NCBI GenBank assembly: GCA_947567595.1
Contig: CANOMQ010000001.1
Location: 203,613-267,612, forward strand
DNA length: 64,000 bases
DNA from: an uncultured Lachnospiraceae bacterium
Lineage (GTDB): Bacteria; Bacillota; Clostridia; Lachnospirales; Lachnospiraceae
Direction: 5' to 3'
Shown: positions 1 through 9,322 of the stretch, in pieces
How positions within the stretch are numbered: position 1 is the stretch's first letter
How the letters are laid out: each line of letters opens with the position of its first letter
The notes under the pieces: model-generated
Database searches by the model: none
What the model was told of the DNA's origin: nothing
What the model saw: only the letters and a program-made list of their open reading frames with translations
Made by a program: the position numbers and the translations under genes

Positions 1-2
1 AC

Positions 3-1997
3 GGAACGGATACGGGGAAACCGATTGACGTGTTTCCCTTTTCTTCGTGTGAGGACAGTGTAAAGGACATTTTGGGCGGCAGTGCGGACAGGGAGCGGAT
101 TTATCTGTTTGTGAATGCGGACGGCGTGCTGCGCGAGGGGGCTTGTGCGCGGATTGCACAGGCGTTTTCGGTGCATGGGGACGCGGCGGTCGTGTATGCG
201 GACGAGGATTATTTCGGGACGCTTGCGGAATTGTATCAGATAGAAGAACGAATGTTTGATAAAGAGGTGCTGGAAGCGTTTCGGGAGCCTTCCAATGGTC
301 TGTTTCGGGGAGACGCATGGTTTAAGCCTGATTTTTCACCGGATACACTGAACACGTTTTTTTATATCGGAAACATTTTTGCCATAGATGGACGCTATCT
401 TAAGGAAATAACGGACGCATATGGTATGGAACTGCCGCTTTGCGCGCTTGTGCGGGAGCTTTCGCGCAGAGCAGTTGCACAGGACGGGGATTTTTGCGCA
501 GGACATTTGCACGGTTCAGGGGTGTTTGTGCATATTCCTGAGGTGCTTTATACGAACAACAGGCTTTCCGCGAAGGAGGAGCTGGGCGGCTTTGTGCAGG
601 ACAGGATTGAAAACGGTGAAGCACAGCGTATCGGCGGTAAGACGGCGAAGCTTGGGAAGTTGTCTGTCATTATCCCGTCTAAGGATAACTTTGAATTGCT
701 TCGGCGGTGTGTCGAAAGCTTTGTCGCGTGTGCAAAAGAGGTTGATTATGAGCTGATTGTCGTGGATAACGGCAGTACGGACGAAAACCGCGCGCGGACT
801 GCATCTTTTTTGACGGCGTATCATGCGCAGTATCTATATGAGAAAATGGAGTTTCATTTTTCCAAAATGTGCAATCTCGGTGCAAGGGCGTCAACCGGCG
901 CGTTTTTGCTGTTTTTGAACGACGACATCGAGGTCGGGGAGGCGCAGCAGGACGGGCGGTGGCTGCATCAAATGATGTGCTACGCCGCAATGGCGCATGT
1001 AGGTGCAGTCGGGATTAAGCTGCATTATCCGAATGGTAATTTGATACAGCACGCGGGCATTACCAATATGGGAATTGGCCCGGCGCACAAGCTTGGCGGT
1101 ATGCCCGACGAGGGGAACCTTTATCATGGGCACAACCTTGTAGATTGCGACATGCTTGCGGTGACGGCGGCGTGTCTGATGGTTTCACGCGAGAAGTTTG
1201 AACAGGCAGGTCTTTTCGACGAGGGCTTTGCGGTGGCGTATAATGACGTGGAGCTTTGCTTCCGGCTTTATCAGATGGGATTGTACAATGTGCAGGTAAA
1301 CAGTGCCTTTTTAATCCATCACGAGTCGGTCAGCCGCGGGGCGGACACTGCGCCCGAAAAGCAGGAGCGGCTGTTGCGGGAAAAGCGGAAATTGTACGAA
1401 AAACACGCATGGGCAATGACAAAAACAGGCGGTTTTGACCCGTTTTACAGCCCGAATCTTGTGCAGTGGGAAAAGGACGCGGCATATCATGTGAATTACC
1501 AGTATCCGTGCGACGCAGTGGTAGAATTAGAGCCGCTTACAGGCGAGGCGTATCAAGGTTTTTTGACATGCCTTCGGCGGGAGGAAAGGCGGCTGAAAAT
1601 AAAACAAACAAATGTTTGCATTGCAAAGTTTTATAATAAGCTGACGGGGGCGGACTGTCATATGTACAATCTTGACAGTATCGCGCAGGAGAACGGCATT
1701 GTGACGGTTACGGGCTGGCATGTTTTGCGCAGACAGGACAATGCAGGGCTTGTGAAAATGCTTTGCATTTATGACCAAAACAGCGCATATGGGGCTTCAT
1801 TATCGCCAAAGCTGCGCCGTGATGTGGAGGCTTTATTTGCGGACGGGGCGGACTGTACGAAAAACACGGCGCTTTCGGGAATTTGCCTGAAATTTGACGC
1901 GCGTCTGCTGCCAAGCGGGCATTATCATATCGGTATTGTCGTGGGGCAGGGGCGTAAAAAACGGCTTGTGTGCCTTGACGGGAAGCTGATATTATAG
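3..1997 (+). CDS. GT2 family glycosyltransferase, 5' end outside window
   Basis: The frame is open to the left edge, so the true start lies upstream; a GTG at 30 is probably internal. The N-terminal part (FVNADGV...VVYADEDY) resembles the second half of one GT-A fold. A complete GT2 domain follows at about residues 210-450 counted from 30: LSVIIPSKDN nucleotide-binding strand, VVDNGSTDE, the metal-binding LNDDIEV and the acceptor-side YNDVELCFRL. The last ~130 residues are a less conserved domain. Such tandem GT2 proteins are typically rhamnosyl- or related transferases that build surface polysaccharides on the cytoplasmic face of the membrane. The next GT2 gene starts about 50 bases downstream. 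Family is secure; the sugar is unknown. Confidence 0.88.
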   Translation, partial: GTDTGKPIDVFPFSSCEDSVKDILGGSADRERIYLFVNADGVLREGACARIAQAFSVHGDAAVVYADEDYFGTLAELYQIEERMFDKEVLEAFREPSNGLFRGDAWFKPDFSPDTLNTFFYIGNIFAIDGRYLKEITDAYGMELPLCALVRELSRRAVAQDGDFCAGHLHGSGVFVHIPEVLYTNNRLSAKEELGGFVQDRIENGEAQRIGGKTAKLGKLSVIIPSKDNFELLRRCVESFVACAKEVDYELIVVDNGSTDENRARTASFLTAYHAQYLYEKMEFHFSKMCNLGARASTGAFLLFLNDDIEVGEAQQDGRWLHQMMCYAAMAHVGAVGIKLHYPNGNLIQHAGITNMGIGPAHKLGGMPDEGNLYHGHNLVDCDMLAVTAACLMVSREKFEQAGLFDEGFAVAYNDVELCFRLYQMGLYNVQVNSAFLIHHESVSRGADTAPEKQERLLREKRKLYEKHAWAMTKTGGFDPFYSPNLVQWEKDAAYHVNYQYPCDAVVELEPLTGEAYQGFLTCLRREERRLKIKQTNVCIAKFYNKLTGADCHMYNLDSIAQENGIVTVTGWHVLRRQDNAGLVKMLCIYDQNSAYGASLSPKLRRDVEALFADGADCTKNTALSGICLKFDARLLPSGHYHIGIVVGQGRKKRLVCLDGKLIL

Positions 1998-2047
1998 GCA
2001 TTATGGCATTATGAGCGCCATAGAAAAGAGAAACAAGAGGGGAAACA

Positions 2048-4039
2048 ATGATGGAAAACGGAAACGAACAGATTGACTACAAACAGGCATACGAGCAGGA
2101 AAAAGCGCGTGCGGCGTCTTTGGCGGGCAGGCTTGCCGACGCCAAGAATGAGGCGGACAACCTGCAGTTCCAGCTTGACCGTATCAAAAACAATCCGATG
2201 TGGAAGGCGTCCAAGCCGCTGCGGCAGGCTATGCACTGGGGAATGCGCAATTACCGCAGACTGCGTAATTTAGGCGGTCCGCGCGGCATTGCGAGAAAGC
2301 TGAAGCAGAAAAAAATCGAGGCGCAGGCAAAGAAGCTTCACGGCACGGCAAGCTTTCCGTCGCCCGAGGAGGCAAAACGGCAGCAGGAGGAAGCCTTTGC
2401 GCGCATGGTTAAAATCAGCATTCTCGTGCCGCTCTACAACACGCCGCAGACCTTTTTAAATGAAATGATTGACTCCGTTCTTGCCCAGACTTACCAAAAC
2501 TGGGAGCTTTGCCTTGCGGACGGCTCTGACCACGAGCATGACGACGTGGAGGTGCGCTGTCAGGAATATGTCAGACAGGACAGCCGTATCCGGTACAAAC
2601 GACTGGAGAAAAACGAGGGCATTTCCGGGAATACAAACAGGTGTTATGAAATGGCGACGGGCGACTATATCGGGCTTTTCGACCATGACGACGTGCTGCA
2701 CCCTTCCGTGCTATACGAGTATGTCAAGGTCATTAATGAGCAGGACGCGGACTATATCTACTGCGACGAAACGACCTTTAAGGGCGACAGCATTGACAAC
2801 ATGATTACACTGCATTTCAAGCCTGACTTTGCGCCCGACAATCTGCGTGCCAATAATTACATCTGTCATTTTAGTGTTTTTTCGCGGGCGTTATTGGAGG
2901 GCACGGAGCTGTTTCGCAGTGGCTTTGACGGTAGTCAGGATCATGATATGATTTTGCGTCTGACCGCAAACGCCAAAAACGTGGTTCATGTGCCAAAGCT
3001 TCTATATTACTGGCGCTCCCACAAGGCGAGCGTTGCGAGCGACATCAGCGCAAAGCCCTACGCAATTGCGGCGGCAAAAGGCGCGGTGGCGGCGCATTTG
3101 CAAAGCTGCGGCTTTCAGAACTTTGAGATTAAGAGCACGCGGGCGTTTGACACGATTTTTGAGATTAAATACGAAATTGCGCGCGAGGATAAGATTTCGA
3201 TTTTAATTCCGAATAAAGACCATATTGAGGATTTAAGGCGCTGCATTACGTCCATTCAGGAGCGCAGCACCTATGAAAACTATGAGATTATCGTGATTGA
3301 GAACAACAGCGCGGAGCAGGCGGCGTTTGATTATTACAAGACATTGGAGGGACAAGAAAAAATAACGGTTGTTACGTACGAGGGTGACTTCAATTATTCC
3401 CGTATCAACAACTATGGCGCAGGTTTTGCGACAGGAGAATATCTGCTGTTATTAAATAATGACACACAGGTCATTACCATGAACTGGTTAGAGGCAATGC
3501 TGATGTACGCACAGCGTCCCGATGTGGGTGCGGTCGGCGCAAAGCTCTACTACGGCGACCGGACAATCCAGCACGCAGGCGTGGTCATAGGCTTGGGCGC
3601 CCACCGCACGGCTGGGCATACGCACTACAAAATCAATTATGACAATTTAGGTTATATGGGTAAGCTCTGCTATGCCCAAAACGTGTCGGCAGTCACGGGG
3701 GCGTGCCTGATGGTGAAAAAGAGCCTGTACGATGCGCTTGGCGGCTTGGACGAGCAGTTTCGCATTGCGTTAAACGATGTCGATTTCTGCCTGCGCCTTC
3801 GGAAACAGGGCTATTTAAATGTCTTTACGCCATTTGCGGAGCTCTATCACTTTGAGTCCGCCTCCCGCGGAAGCGACGTGGAGGACGCGGCAAAGGCAAC
3901 ACGCTACGAGGAGGAATGCGTGCTGTTTCGGACGCGGTGGAAGGAGCTGCTTGAAAAGGGCGATCCGTACTATAACCCGAATTTCTCCCTCGACCATAGC
4001 GATTATTCGCTGCGTGTGGATAAGGCTGAGAGGAGATGA
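2048..4039 (+). CDS. Tandem-domain GT2 glycosyltransferase
   Basis: A 663-residue protein with two GT-A domains. An N-terminal helical, probably coiled-coil segment (1-115) is followed by the first GT2 domain at about 120-345 (ISILVPLYNTP, LADGSD, FDHDDVLHP) and the second at about 380-610 (ISILIPNKDH, VIENNS, LLNNDTQV, LNDVDFCLRL). Two active sites usually mean addition of two residues or a repeating unit to a lipid-linked glycan. The first domain closely resembles the GT2 at 6736 (both contain QTYQNWEL then ADGS), suggesting paralogy. ATG at 2048 follows an AAGAGGGGAAAC ribosome site. Role in surface polysaccharide synthesis is inferred from family and neighbours; the donor sugar is unknown. 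Confidence 0.9.
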   Translation: MMENGNEQIDYKQAYEQEKARAASLAGRLADAKNEADNLQFQLDRIKNNPMWKASKPLRQAMHWGMRNYRRLRNLGGPRGIARKLKQKKIEAQAKKLHGTASFPSPEEAKRQQEEAFARMVKISILVPLYNTPQTFLNEMIDSVLAQTYQNWELCLADGSDHEHDDVEVRCQEYVRQDSRIRYKRLEKNEGISGNTNRCYEMATGDYIGLFDHDDVLHPSVLYEYVKVINEQDADYIYCDETTFKGDSIDNMITLHFKPDFAPDNLRANNYICHFSVFSRALLEGTELFRSGFDGSQDHDMILRLTANAKNVVHVPKLLYYWRSHKASVASDISAKPYAIAAAKGAVAAHLQSCGFQNFEIKSTRAFDTIFEIKYEIAREDKISILIPNKDHIEDLRRCITSIQERSTYENYEIIVIENNSAEQAAFDYYKTLEGQEKITVVTYEGDFNYSRINNYGAGFATGEYLLLLNNDTQVITMNWLEAMLMYAQRPDVGAVGAKLYYGDRTIQHAGVVIGLGAHRTAGHTHYKINYDNLGYMGKLCYAQNVSAVTGACLMVKKSLYDALGGLDEQFRIALNDVDFCLRLRKQGYLNVFTPFAELYHFESASRGSDVEDAAKATRYEEECVLFRTRWKELLEKGDPYYNPNFSLDHSDYSLRVDKAERR

Positions 4040-4043
4040 GAAT

Positions 4044-4241
4044 ATGTGTCAGGCGTTATTGGAGATTATGGAGCCGGAAATCAATAAGATTAAAGAGAAT
4101 GTCAAGGAAGAGGTTACAAGAGAAGGAATTACAAACACAATTATGGCACTAAGGGATTGCGGTCAGACGGAGGAGATCATCAGACAAATCATCAGCAAGG
4201 CGTACAATCTCTCTTTTCAGGAAACAGAGCGTTACTTATAA
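4044..4241 (+). CDS. Small protein resembling the C-terminal tail of Rpn-type nucleases
   Basis: A 65-residue ORF with its own ribosome site (AGGAGA) four bases after the preceding stop codon, so co-transcribed with the GT2 gene. It is rich in Lys and Glu and ends in a pattern (ALRDCGQTEEIIRQIISKAYNLS...ERYL) like the C-terminal helical tail of Rpn/PD-(D/E)XK recombination-promoting nucleases common in Lachnospiraceae. The nuclease domain is missing. It may be the remnant of a deleted rpn gene or a small stand-alone protein. No activity can be assigned. Confidence 0.55.
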   Translation: MCQALLEIMEPEINKIKENVKEEVTREGITNTIMALRDCGQTEEIIRQIISKAYNLSFQETERYL

Positions 4242-4376
4242 AATTATTATAAGAATTTCATGGTTTATAATATCATTTTATTTTCCACATTTCCTTGAAA
4301 AATTTCCATTTTTTTGGTTTAATAGAATTATGTAAAATATTACCGCGAACTAAAATAAGAATGGAGGGTTTACAAA

Positions 4377-6104
4377 ATGAGTTTTATGGACGAATTTAAC
4401 TTCTGGCTTAAGGACGACTATTTTGACCAAGCGACAAAGGACGAGCTGTCGGCGATTAAGGACAACGAGGCTGAAATCGAGGAGCGCTTCTATAAAGAAC
4501 TGGAGTTTGGTACAGGTGGTCTGCGCGGCATTATCGGCGCAGGTACAAACCGGATGAACATCTACACCGTGCGCAAGGCGACACAGGGACTTGCAAACTA
4601 CATCATCAAGCAGGGCGGCGCGGGGAAGGGCGTTGCAATCGCTTACGATTCCAGACGCATGAGCCCTGAGTTTGCGGACGAGACGGCACGCTGCCTTGCG
4701 GCAAACGGCATTAAGGCGTATGTATTCGATTCGCTTAGACCGACACCCGAGCTTTCCTTTGCACTGCGCAAGCTTGGCTGTATCGCAGGCGTCGTTGTGA
4801 CGGCAAGCCACAATCCGCCCGAGTACAACGGCTACAAGGCATACTGGGAGGACGGCGCACAGGTAACGCCTCCGCATGATACGGGCATTATCGGCGAGGT
4901 AAGAGCCATCACGGATTACCATGACGTAAAGACCATGCCAAAGGACGAGGCGATGGCAAAGGGGCTTTATGAAATCATCGGCGCGGAAATTGACGACGCA
5001 TACATGGTAGAGCTTAAGAAGCAGAGCATTCACCCTGAAATCATTAAGGAAGTGTCAAAGGACATCAAGATTGTATACACACCATTCCACGGCACGGGCA
5101 ATATCCCTGTAAGACGTGTGCTAAAGGAGCTTGGCTTTGAGAACGTTTACGTCGTTCCTGAGCAGGAGCTGCCAGACCCCGACTTTACGACACTTGATTA
5201 CCCCAACCCCGAGGACCCGAAGGCATTTACGCTTGCCCTAAAGCTTGCAAAGGAAAAGGGCGCGGACATCGTTATGGCGACCGACCCCGACGCAGACCGT
5301 CTTGGCGTGTATGCGCTTGACACAAAGAGCGGCGAGTATGTTCCATTTACTGGAAACATGTCCGGTATGCTGATTGCCGAGTACATTTTGCGCGAGAGAA
5401 GGGCGACCAACACCATGCCCGAAAATCCGGCGCTCGTAACAACGATTGTTACAACGAACATGACAAAGCCCATCACCGAGGCTTATAATGTAAAATTAAT
5501 CGAAGTGCTGACCGGCTTTAAATACATAGGCGAGCAGATTAAGCTCTTTGAACAGACCGGCTCCAATAATTACGCGTTTGGTCTTGAGGAGAGCTACGGC
5601 TGTCTTGTCGGCACACACGCAAGGGATAAGGACGCGATTGTTGCTGTGATGATGCTTGCGGAGGTTGCCTCATGGTGCAAGAAGAACAACATGACGCTTT
5701 GGGACATGATGATTGACGTATATGAGAAGTACGGCTATTATAAGGAAACCCAGTATTCGATTACCATGAAGGGTATCGACGGCGCAAAGGAAATTGCCGC
5801 GTTGATGGATAAGTTCCGGAATAATCCGCCCAAGGCGTTTGGCGAGCTGAAGGTAACACAGTTCCGCGATTACGCAAACGATGTCGTTGTCAACATGGAA
5901 ACAGGCGAAAAGGGAACAACGGGACTTCCGAAGTCCAATGTGCTTTACTTTGACCTGACAAACGACTCATGGTGCTGCGCAAGACCGTCCGGCACGGAGC
6001 CGAAGATTAAATTCTACATGGGCGTTAAGGGCACAAGCCTTGAGGACGCACAGAAGAAGAGCGAGGACTTGACCAATGCAGTCAAGGCTGTGATTGAAAG
6101 CTAA
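4377..6104 (+). CDS. Phosphoglucomutase/phosphomannomutase
   Basis: Alpha-D-phosphohexomutase of 575 residues, the full length of the PgcA-like clade. It interconverts hexose 1- and 6-phosphates, feeding nucleotide-sugar synthesis for the surrounding glycosyltransferases. Visible signatures are the catalytic phosphoserine loop TASHNP (Ser144), the metal-binding loop DPDADR (Asp303, Asp305, Asp307) and the C-terminal phosphate-binding loop PSGTEPK around residues 537-543. ATG at 4377 has the ribosome site GGAGGG. A 135-base AT-rich gap precedes it and a strong hairpin follows, so it is probably its own transcription unit. Glucose versus mannose preference cannot be read from these motifs. Confidence 0.95.
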   Translation: MSFMDEFNFWLKDDYFDQATKDELSAIKDNEAEIEERFYKELEFGTGGLRGIIGAGTNRMNIYTVRKATQGLANYIIKQGGAGKGVAIAYDSRRMSPEFADETARCLAANGIKAYVFDSLRPTPELSFALRKLGCIAGVVVTASHNPPEYNGYKAYWEDGAQVTPPHDTGIIGEVRAITDYHDVKTMPKDEAMAKGLYEIIGAEIDDAYMVELKKQSIHPEIIKEVSKDIKIVYTPFHGTGNIPVRRVLKELGFENVYVVPEQELPDPDFTTLDYPNPEDPKAFTLALKLAKEKGADIVMATDPDADRLGVYALDTKSGEYVPFTGNMSGMLIAEYILRERRATNTMPENPALVTTIVTTNMTKPITEAYNVKLIEVLTGFKYIGEQIKLFEQTGSNNYAFGLEESYGCLVGTHARDKDAIVAVMMLAEVASWCKKNNMTLWDMMIDVYEKYGYYKETQYSITMKGIDGAKEIAALMDKFRNNPPKAFGELKVTQFRDYANDVVVNMETGEKGTTGLPKSNVLYFDLTNDSWCCARPSGTEPKIKFYMGVKGTSLEDAQKKSEDLTNAVKAVIES

Positions 6105-6122
6105 ATAGAAAAAGAAATGAAA

Positions 6123-6166
6123 GGATAACCAAAAAGCTGCCTCAAAAAGCGGCTTTTTGGTTATCC
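6123..6166 (+). terminator. Long hairpin after the phosphohexomutase gene
   Basis: A perfect 15-bp inverted repeat (GGATAACCAAAAAGC and its complement) around a 14-base loop lies 18 bases after the stop codon. The stem itself carries an A-run and a T-run (GCTTTTTGG) but no long terminal U-tract follows. It most likely ends or attenuates transcription in either direction. Confidence 0.7.
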
Positions 6167-6208
6167 TATGTTATGAAAGCAATGTTTGACTTGCAATAAA
6201 GGAGCATT

Positions 6209-6652
6209 ATGAAAAAATTACTGGAACAGATTATCAAATTCGGGTTTGTGGGAGGCATCTGCTTCCTGATTGATTTTGCCATATCCACCGGAATTTTCCA
6301 TCTGATGAGTTATGTCACATCAAGGAATGCTGCGACGGCAGTTGGCGGATTTTTCGGCTTTACCATATCTGTGGTGATTAACTATATCCTCAGCATGAAA
6401 TTTGTGTTTGAGCGCAAGGAGGATATGAGCAGGAAAAAGGAGTTTGTAATTTTTGTGATTTTGAGCCTGATTGGGCTTGGGCTAAACGAAGTAATCCTGC
6501 TTGCGTGCAGTGTGTGCTATGAGGCAAGCGCCGCGCTGCCAGCCATCTTCAATGGCACCCTATGGTTTGCGATTTCCAAAATAATCGCGACGGCGATTGT
6601 GATGGTTTACAATTTTATCAGCAGAAAAATGATTTTGGAAAAAAAAGCATGA
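6209..6652 (+). CDS. GtrA family membrane protein
   Basis: A 147-residue protein with four hydrophobic segments (about 10-32, 40-60, 75-97 and 115-138), the size and topology of GtrA/DPMS-type proteins. The FGFVGGICFLIDF start and VVINYILSMKFVF segment are typical. GtrA proteins are thought to help flip or position polyprenyl-phosphate-linked sugars at the membrane. Its place among GT2 genes fits a role in surface glycan decoration. The ribosome site is AAGGAG before ATG 6209. Confidence 0.88.
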   Translation: MKKLLEQIIKFGFVGGICFLIDFAISTGIFHLMSYVTSRNAATAVGGFFGFTISVVINYILSMKFVFERKEDMSRKKEFVIFVILSLIGLGLNEVILLACSVCYEASAALPAIFNGTLWFAISKIIATAIVMVYNFISRKMILEKKA

Positions 6653-6735
6653 AACGGTTTTATGCAGAAGGAACGCCCGGGTGCAGGCGTTCTTTTCGGA
6701 ATATGACATATTCGAAATATTGAGGTATTTAAAAT

Positions 6736-8130
6736 ATGAGTTTAGCGCAAAATATAAAGAAGACAATTAATTATAGCAGAAAAAACGGTTACACGGAGGC
6801 ATTTTTTGCCGCATGGGAGCGTGTGACGGCGAAATACTACAAGGATTATACGTATCAGAAGCCAAGTGCAGACGAGCTTGCGCGGCAGAGAACGGACGAA
6901 AGCATAACGGACATTCAGTTTTCGATTTTGGTGCCCGCGTATGAGACGCAGCCTGTCTATATGGCGGCGCTGATTGAAAGCTGTCTTGCACAGACCTACC
7001 AGAACTGGGAGCTGATTATCGCGGACGGCAGTGAAAGCGATGTGGTGAAGAAGGCGGTTGCCAACTATGACGACACGCGGATACGCTATGAGCGGCTGTC
7101 CGAAAACAGTGGGATTGGCGGAAACACAAGCGAGGCGATTGCGCTTGCAAACGGGGATTACTGCGGGCTTTTGGATCATGACGACATGATAACCCCCGAC
7201 GCGCTGTATGAGATGGCGCACGCCATAAAAAATAAAAACGATGAAAATAAGCCGATACTGGTGTATTCGGACGAGGATAAATGTGACGCGACGGGGAAAC
7301 GTTTTTATGATCCGCACTTTAAGCTGGATTTTAATCTTGATTTGATTTTGACAAACAACTACATCTGTCATTTTACGGTGATAGATACGCAGACGATCAA
7401 AAAGCTCGGGATACGTAAGACGTACGACGGCTCGCAGGATTATGATTTGGTGCTGCGTATTGTGAGCACACTGCTTTTGCGGGAGCGGGAGAACGCGGGT
7501 GCGGTGCGCGTGGAAAAAAAGATTGCGCATGTGCCAAAGGTGCTGTACCACTGGCGTTGTCATGAAAATTCAACGGCGGAAAATCCGCAGAGTAAAATGT
7601 ATGCGTATGAGGCGGGCAAAAAGGCGCTGATTGATTTCGTGGACCGCATGGGCTGGAAGGGCGACGTGCGCCACAACAAGCATTTGGGCTTTTACCGGAT
7701 TGAATACAGGAACAACGTGCTCACGCACAGACCAGACCTTGCGGCAGTCGGCGGCTTTACCGCGTGCTGTGGAAAGGTTGCGGGCGGTACGTACAAGGGA
7801 CAGCCGCTTGTGTACGCGGGGTATATGAACCGCATGGATTTGTATCAGAACACAAAGCTCTTGGATCTTCGCAACATGGCAGTCAACAAGGCGTATGCCG
7901 GGGTTTACGAGGAAGTGACGGGGCATTCCTATCAGAGCACGCTCTATACGGAGGAAAAGGAGCTTCCACAGTGGATAAAGGAGCTTGACAAGACCGCACA
8001 GGGGCGCACGCAGATTGCGCTTCTGAGTGCAAAGCTTTGCCGCCGGCTGATTAAGGAGGGCGGACGGCTGCTGTTAGATCCCGTGTGTGTCCGCAGCGTA
8101 AAGGGAAGGGCGGACAATTTCCACAAATAG
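6736..8130 (+). CDS. GT2 family glycosyltransferase
   Basis: A 464-residue protein. About 60 N-terminal residues precede one GT2 domain at roughly 62-300 (FSILVPAYET, QTYQNWELIIADGSE, LLDHDDMITP, SDEDK, DGSQDYDLVLRI). The C-terminal 150 residues show no recognisable domain. It resembles the first half of the tandem GT2 at 2048, suggesting duplication. ATG 6736 lies downstream of a weak TGAGGT site. The next GT2 gene starts 33 bases after its stop, so the two are co-transcribed. Substrate unknown. Confidence 0.88.
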   Translation: MSLAQNIKKTINYSRKNGYTEAFFAAWERVTAKYYKDYTYQKPSADELARQRTDESITDIQFSILVPAYETQPVYMAALIESCLAQTYQNWELIIADGSESDVVKKAVANYDDTRIRYERLSENSGIGGNTSEAIALANGDYCGLLDHDDMITPDALYEMAHAIKNKNDENKPILVYSDEDKCDATGKRFYDPHFKLDFNLDLILTNNYICHFTVIDTQTIKKLGIRKTYDGSQDYDLVLRIVSTLLLRERENAGAVRVEKKIAHVPKVLYHWRCHENSTAENPQSKMYAYEAGKKALIDFVDRMGWKGDVRHNKHLGFYRIEYRNNVLTHRPDLAAVGGFTACCGKVAGGTYKGQPLVYAGYMNRMDLYQNTKLLDLRNMAVNKAYAGVYEEVTGHSYQSTLYTEEKELPQWIKELDKTAQGRTQIALLSAKLCRRLIKEGGRLLLDPVCVRSVKGRADNFHK

Positions 8131-8163
8131 CATTTCGCCCGTGTAAGGCAGAAGGGACTGGAA

Positions 8164-9144
8164 ATGGCAAACTCTACAATTGTGATACCAAACTACAACG
8201 GACTGCAATTTATCGAAGCCTGTCTTGACAGCATATATGGCGGGACGACGACAGACGTGGAGGTGATTGTGGTGGACAACGCCTCGACGGACGGCAGCCT
8301 TGCGGTTGTCGAGGAAAAATTCCCGCAGGTGCGCGTCATCAGAAACAGTACGAACACAGGCTTTAGCGTTGCTGTCAATCAGGGGATTTTGGCGAGCAGG
8401 ACGCCTTATGTAATCCTGTTAAATAACGATACCAGAGTGGATAAGCTCTTTGTCCGGGAATTGGAGCGGGTGATGGACGAGGATAAGGGTCACCAAATCT
8501 TTTCCGCGTCCGCACGGCTGATTTCGCTCTATGACAAGGAAAAAACAGATGACGCAGGCGACTTTTACTGTGCGCTTGGCTGGGCGTTTGCAAGGGGAAA
8601 GGGGAAAAATCCCGCCCTTTATGACAAAAACTGCGAGCTGTTTGCCGCATGTGCAGGCGCGGCGATTTACAGGCGTGCACTGCTTCTGCCGGAAAAGGTG
8701 GGGCTTTTTGACAAGGAGCACTTTGCCTACTTGGAGGACATTGACATCGGGTACCGTGCAAAAATTCACGGGTATCGTAACTATTTTGCCGCAAACGCCA
8801 TTGTGTATCACGCAGGCAGCGCGACGAGCGGCTCAAGGTACAATGCCTTTAAGACGAAGCTTGCCGCAAGGAACAGTGTTTATCTGATTTATAAGAACAT
8901 GCCCCTGCCACAGATTATCATCAACCTGCCGTTTTTGGCAGCAGGCTTTTTGGTAAAGACGCTGTTTTTTATCAAAAAAGGCTTAGGGGCGCAGTATCTG
9001 ACAGGGCTGGCAGACGGAGTCAGGCTCTCCGTAAGCCCGGCGGGAAAGGCAAACAAACAGAAGCCTGATAAAAAAAATTGGGGGAATTATGTTCGTATCC
9101 AGCTTGCATTGTGGGCGAATGTACTGCGCCTGCTCAAGGGATAA
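8164..9144 (+). CDS. GT2 family glycosyltransferase, rhamnosyltransferase-like
   Basis: A 326-residue enzyme with the GT2 fold from its first residues: TIVIPNYNG, VVDNASTDGS, the DxD-like LNNDTRV, ACAGAAIYRR and YLEDIDIGYRAKIHGY. The pattern matches WcaA/RfbF-type rhamnosyltransferases. A hydrophobic segment near 250-270 suggests membrane association. It follows the GT2 gene at 6736 and precedes a promoter-bearing gap, so it may end that operon. Family certain; rhamnose is only the commonest donor in such clusters. Confidence 0.88.
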   Translation: MANSTIVIPNYNGLQFIEACLDSIYGGTTTDVEVIVVDNASTDGSLAVVEEKFPQVRVIRNSTNTGFSVAVNQGILASRTPYVILLNNDTRVDKLFVRELERVMDEDKGHQIFSASARLISLYDKEKTDDAGDFYCALGWAFARGKGKNPALYDKNCELFAACAGAAIYRRALLLPEKVGLFDKEHFAYLEDIDIGYRAKIHGYRNYFAANAIVYHAGSATSGSRYNAFKTKLAARNSVYLIYKNMPLPQIIINLPFLAAGFLVKTLFFIKKGLGAQYLTGLADGVRLSVSPAGKANKQKPDKKNWGNYVRIQLALWANVLRLLKG

Positions 9145-9177
9145 TTTAAAATTCTTTCACACAATGTTACAAAAATG

Positions 9178-9206
9178 TTGTACTTTTTGCTCGAATAATG
9201 TAAAAT
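9178..9206 (+). promoter_or_regulatory. Candidate vegetative promoter
   Basis: TTGTAC (9178-9183), a 17-base spacer and TAAAAT (9201-9206) lie about 115 bases upstream of the priming glycosyltransferase. The 178-base gap holds no other clear element, so a long leader is likely. Confidence 0.5.
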
Positions 9207-9322
9207 GAAAAAAGCGCAGTAGTTATTGTACGAGCCTGATTAAGATGTCTTCTATATATATAAAGAAAAGGAAAATCACGGAATACAAGAGATAGGGGAC
9301 TGGGGGAGTTAGGGTGAGTTAA

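Noticed and set aside
3457..3470. TGACACACAGGTCA as a further copy of the 14-bp palindrome
   Set aside because: Its right arm differs at two positions, so I did not count it.
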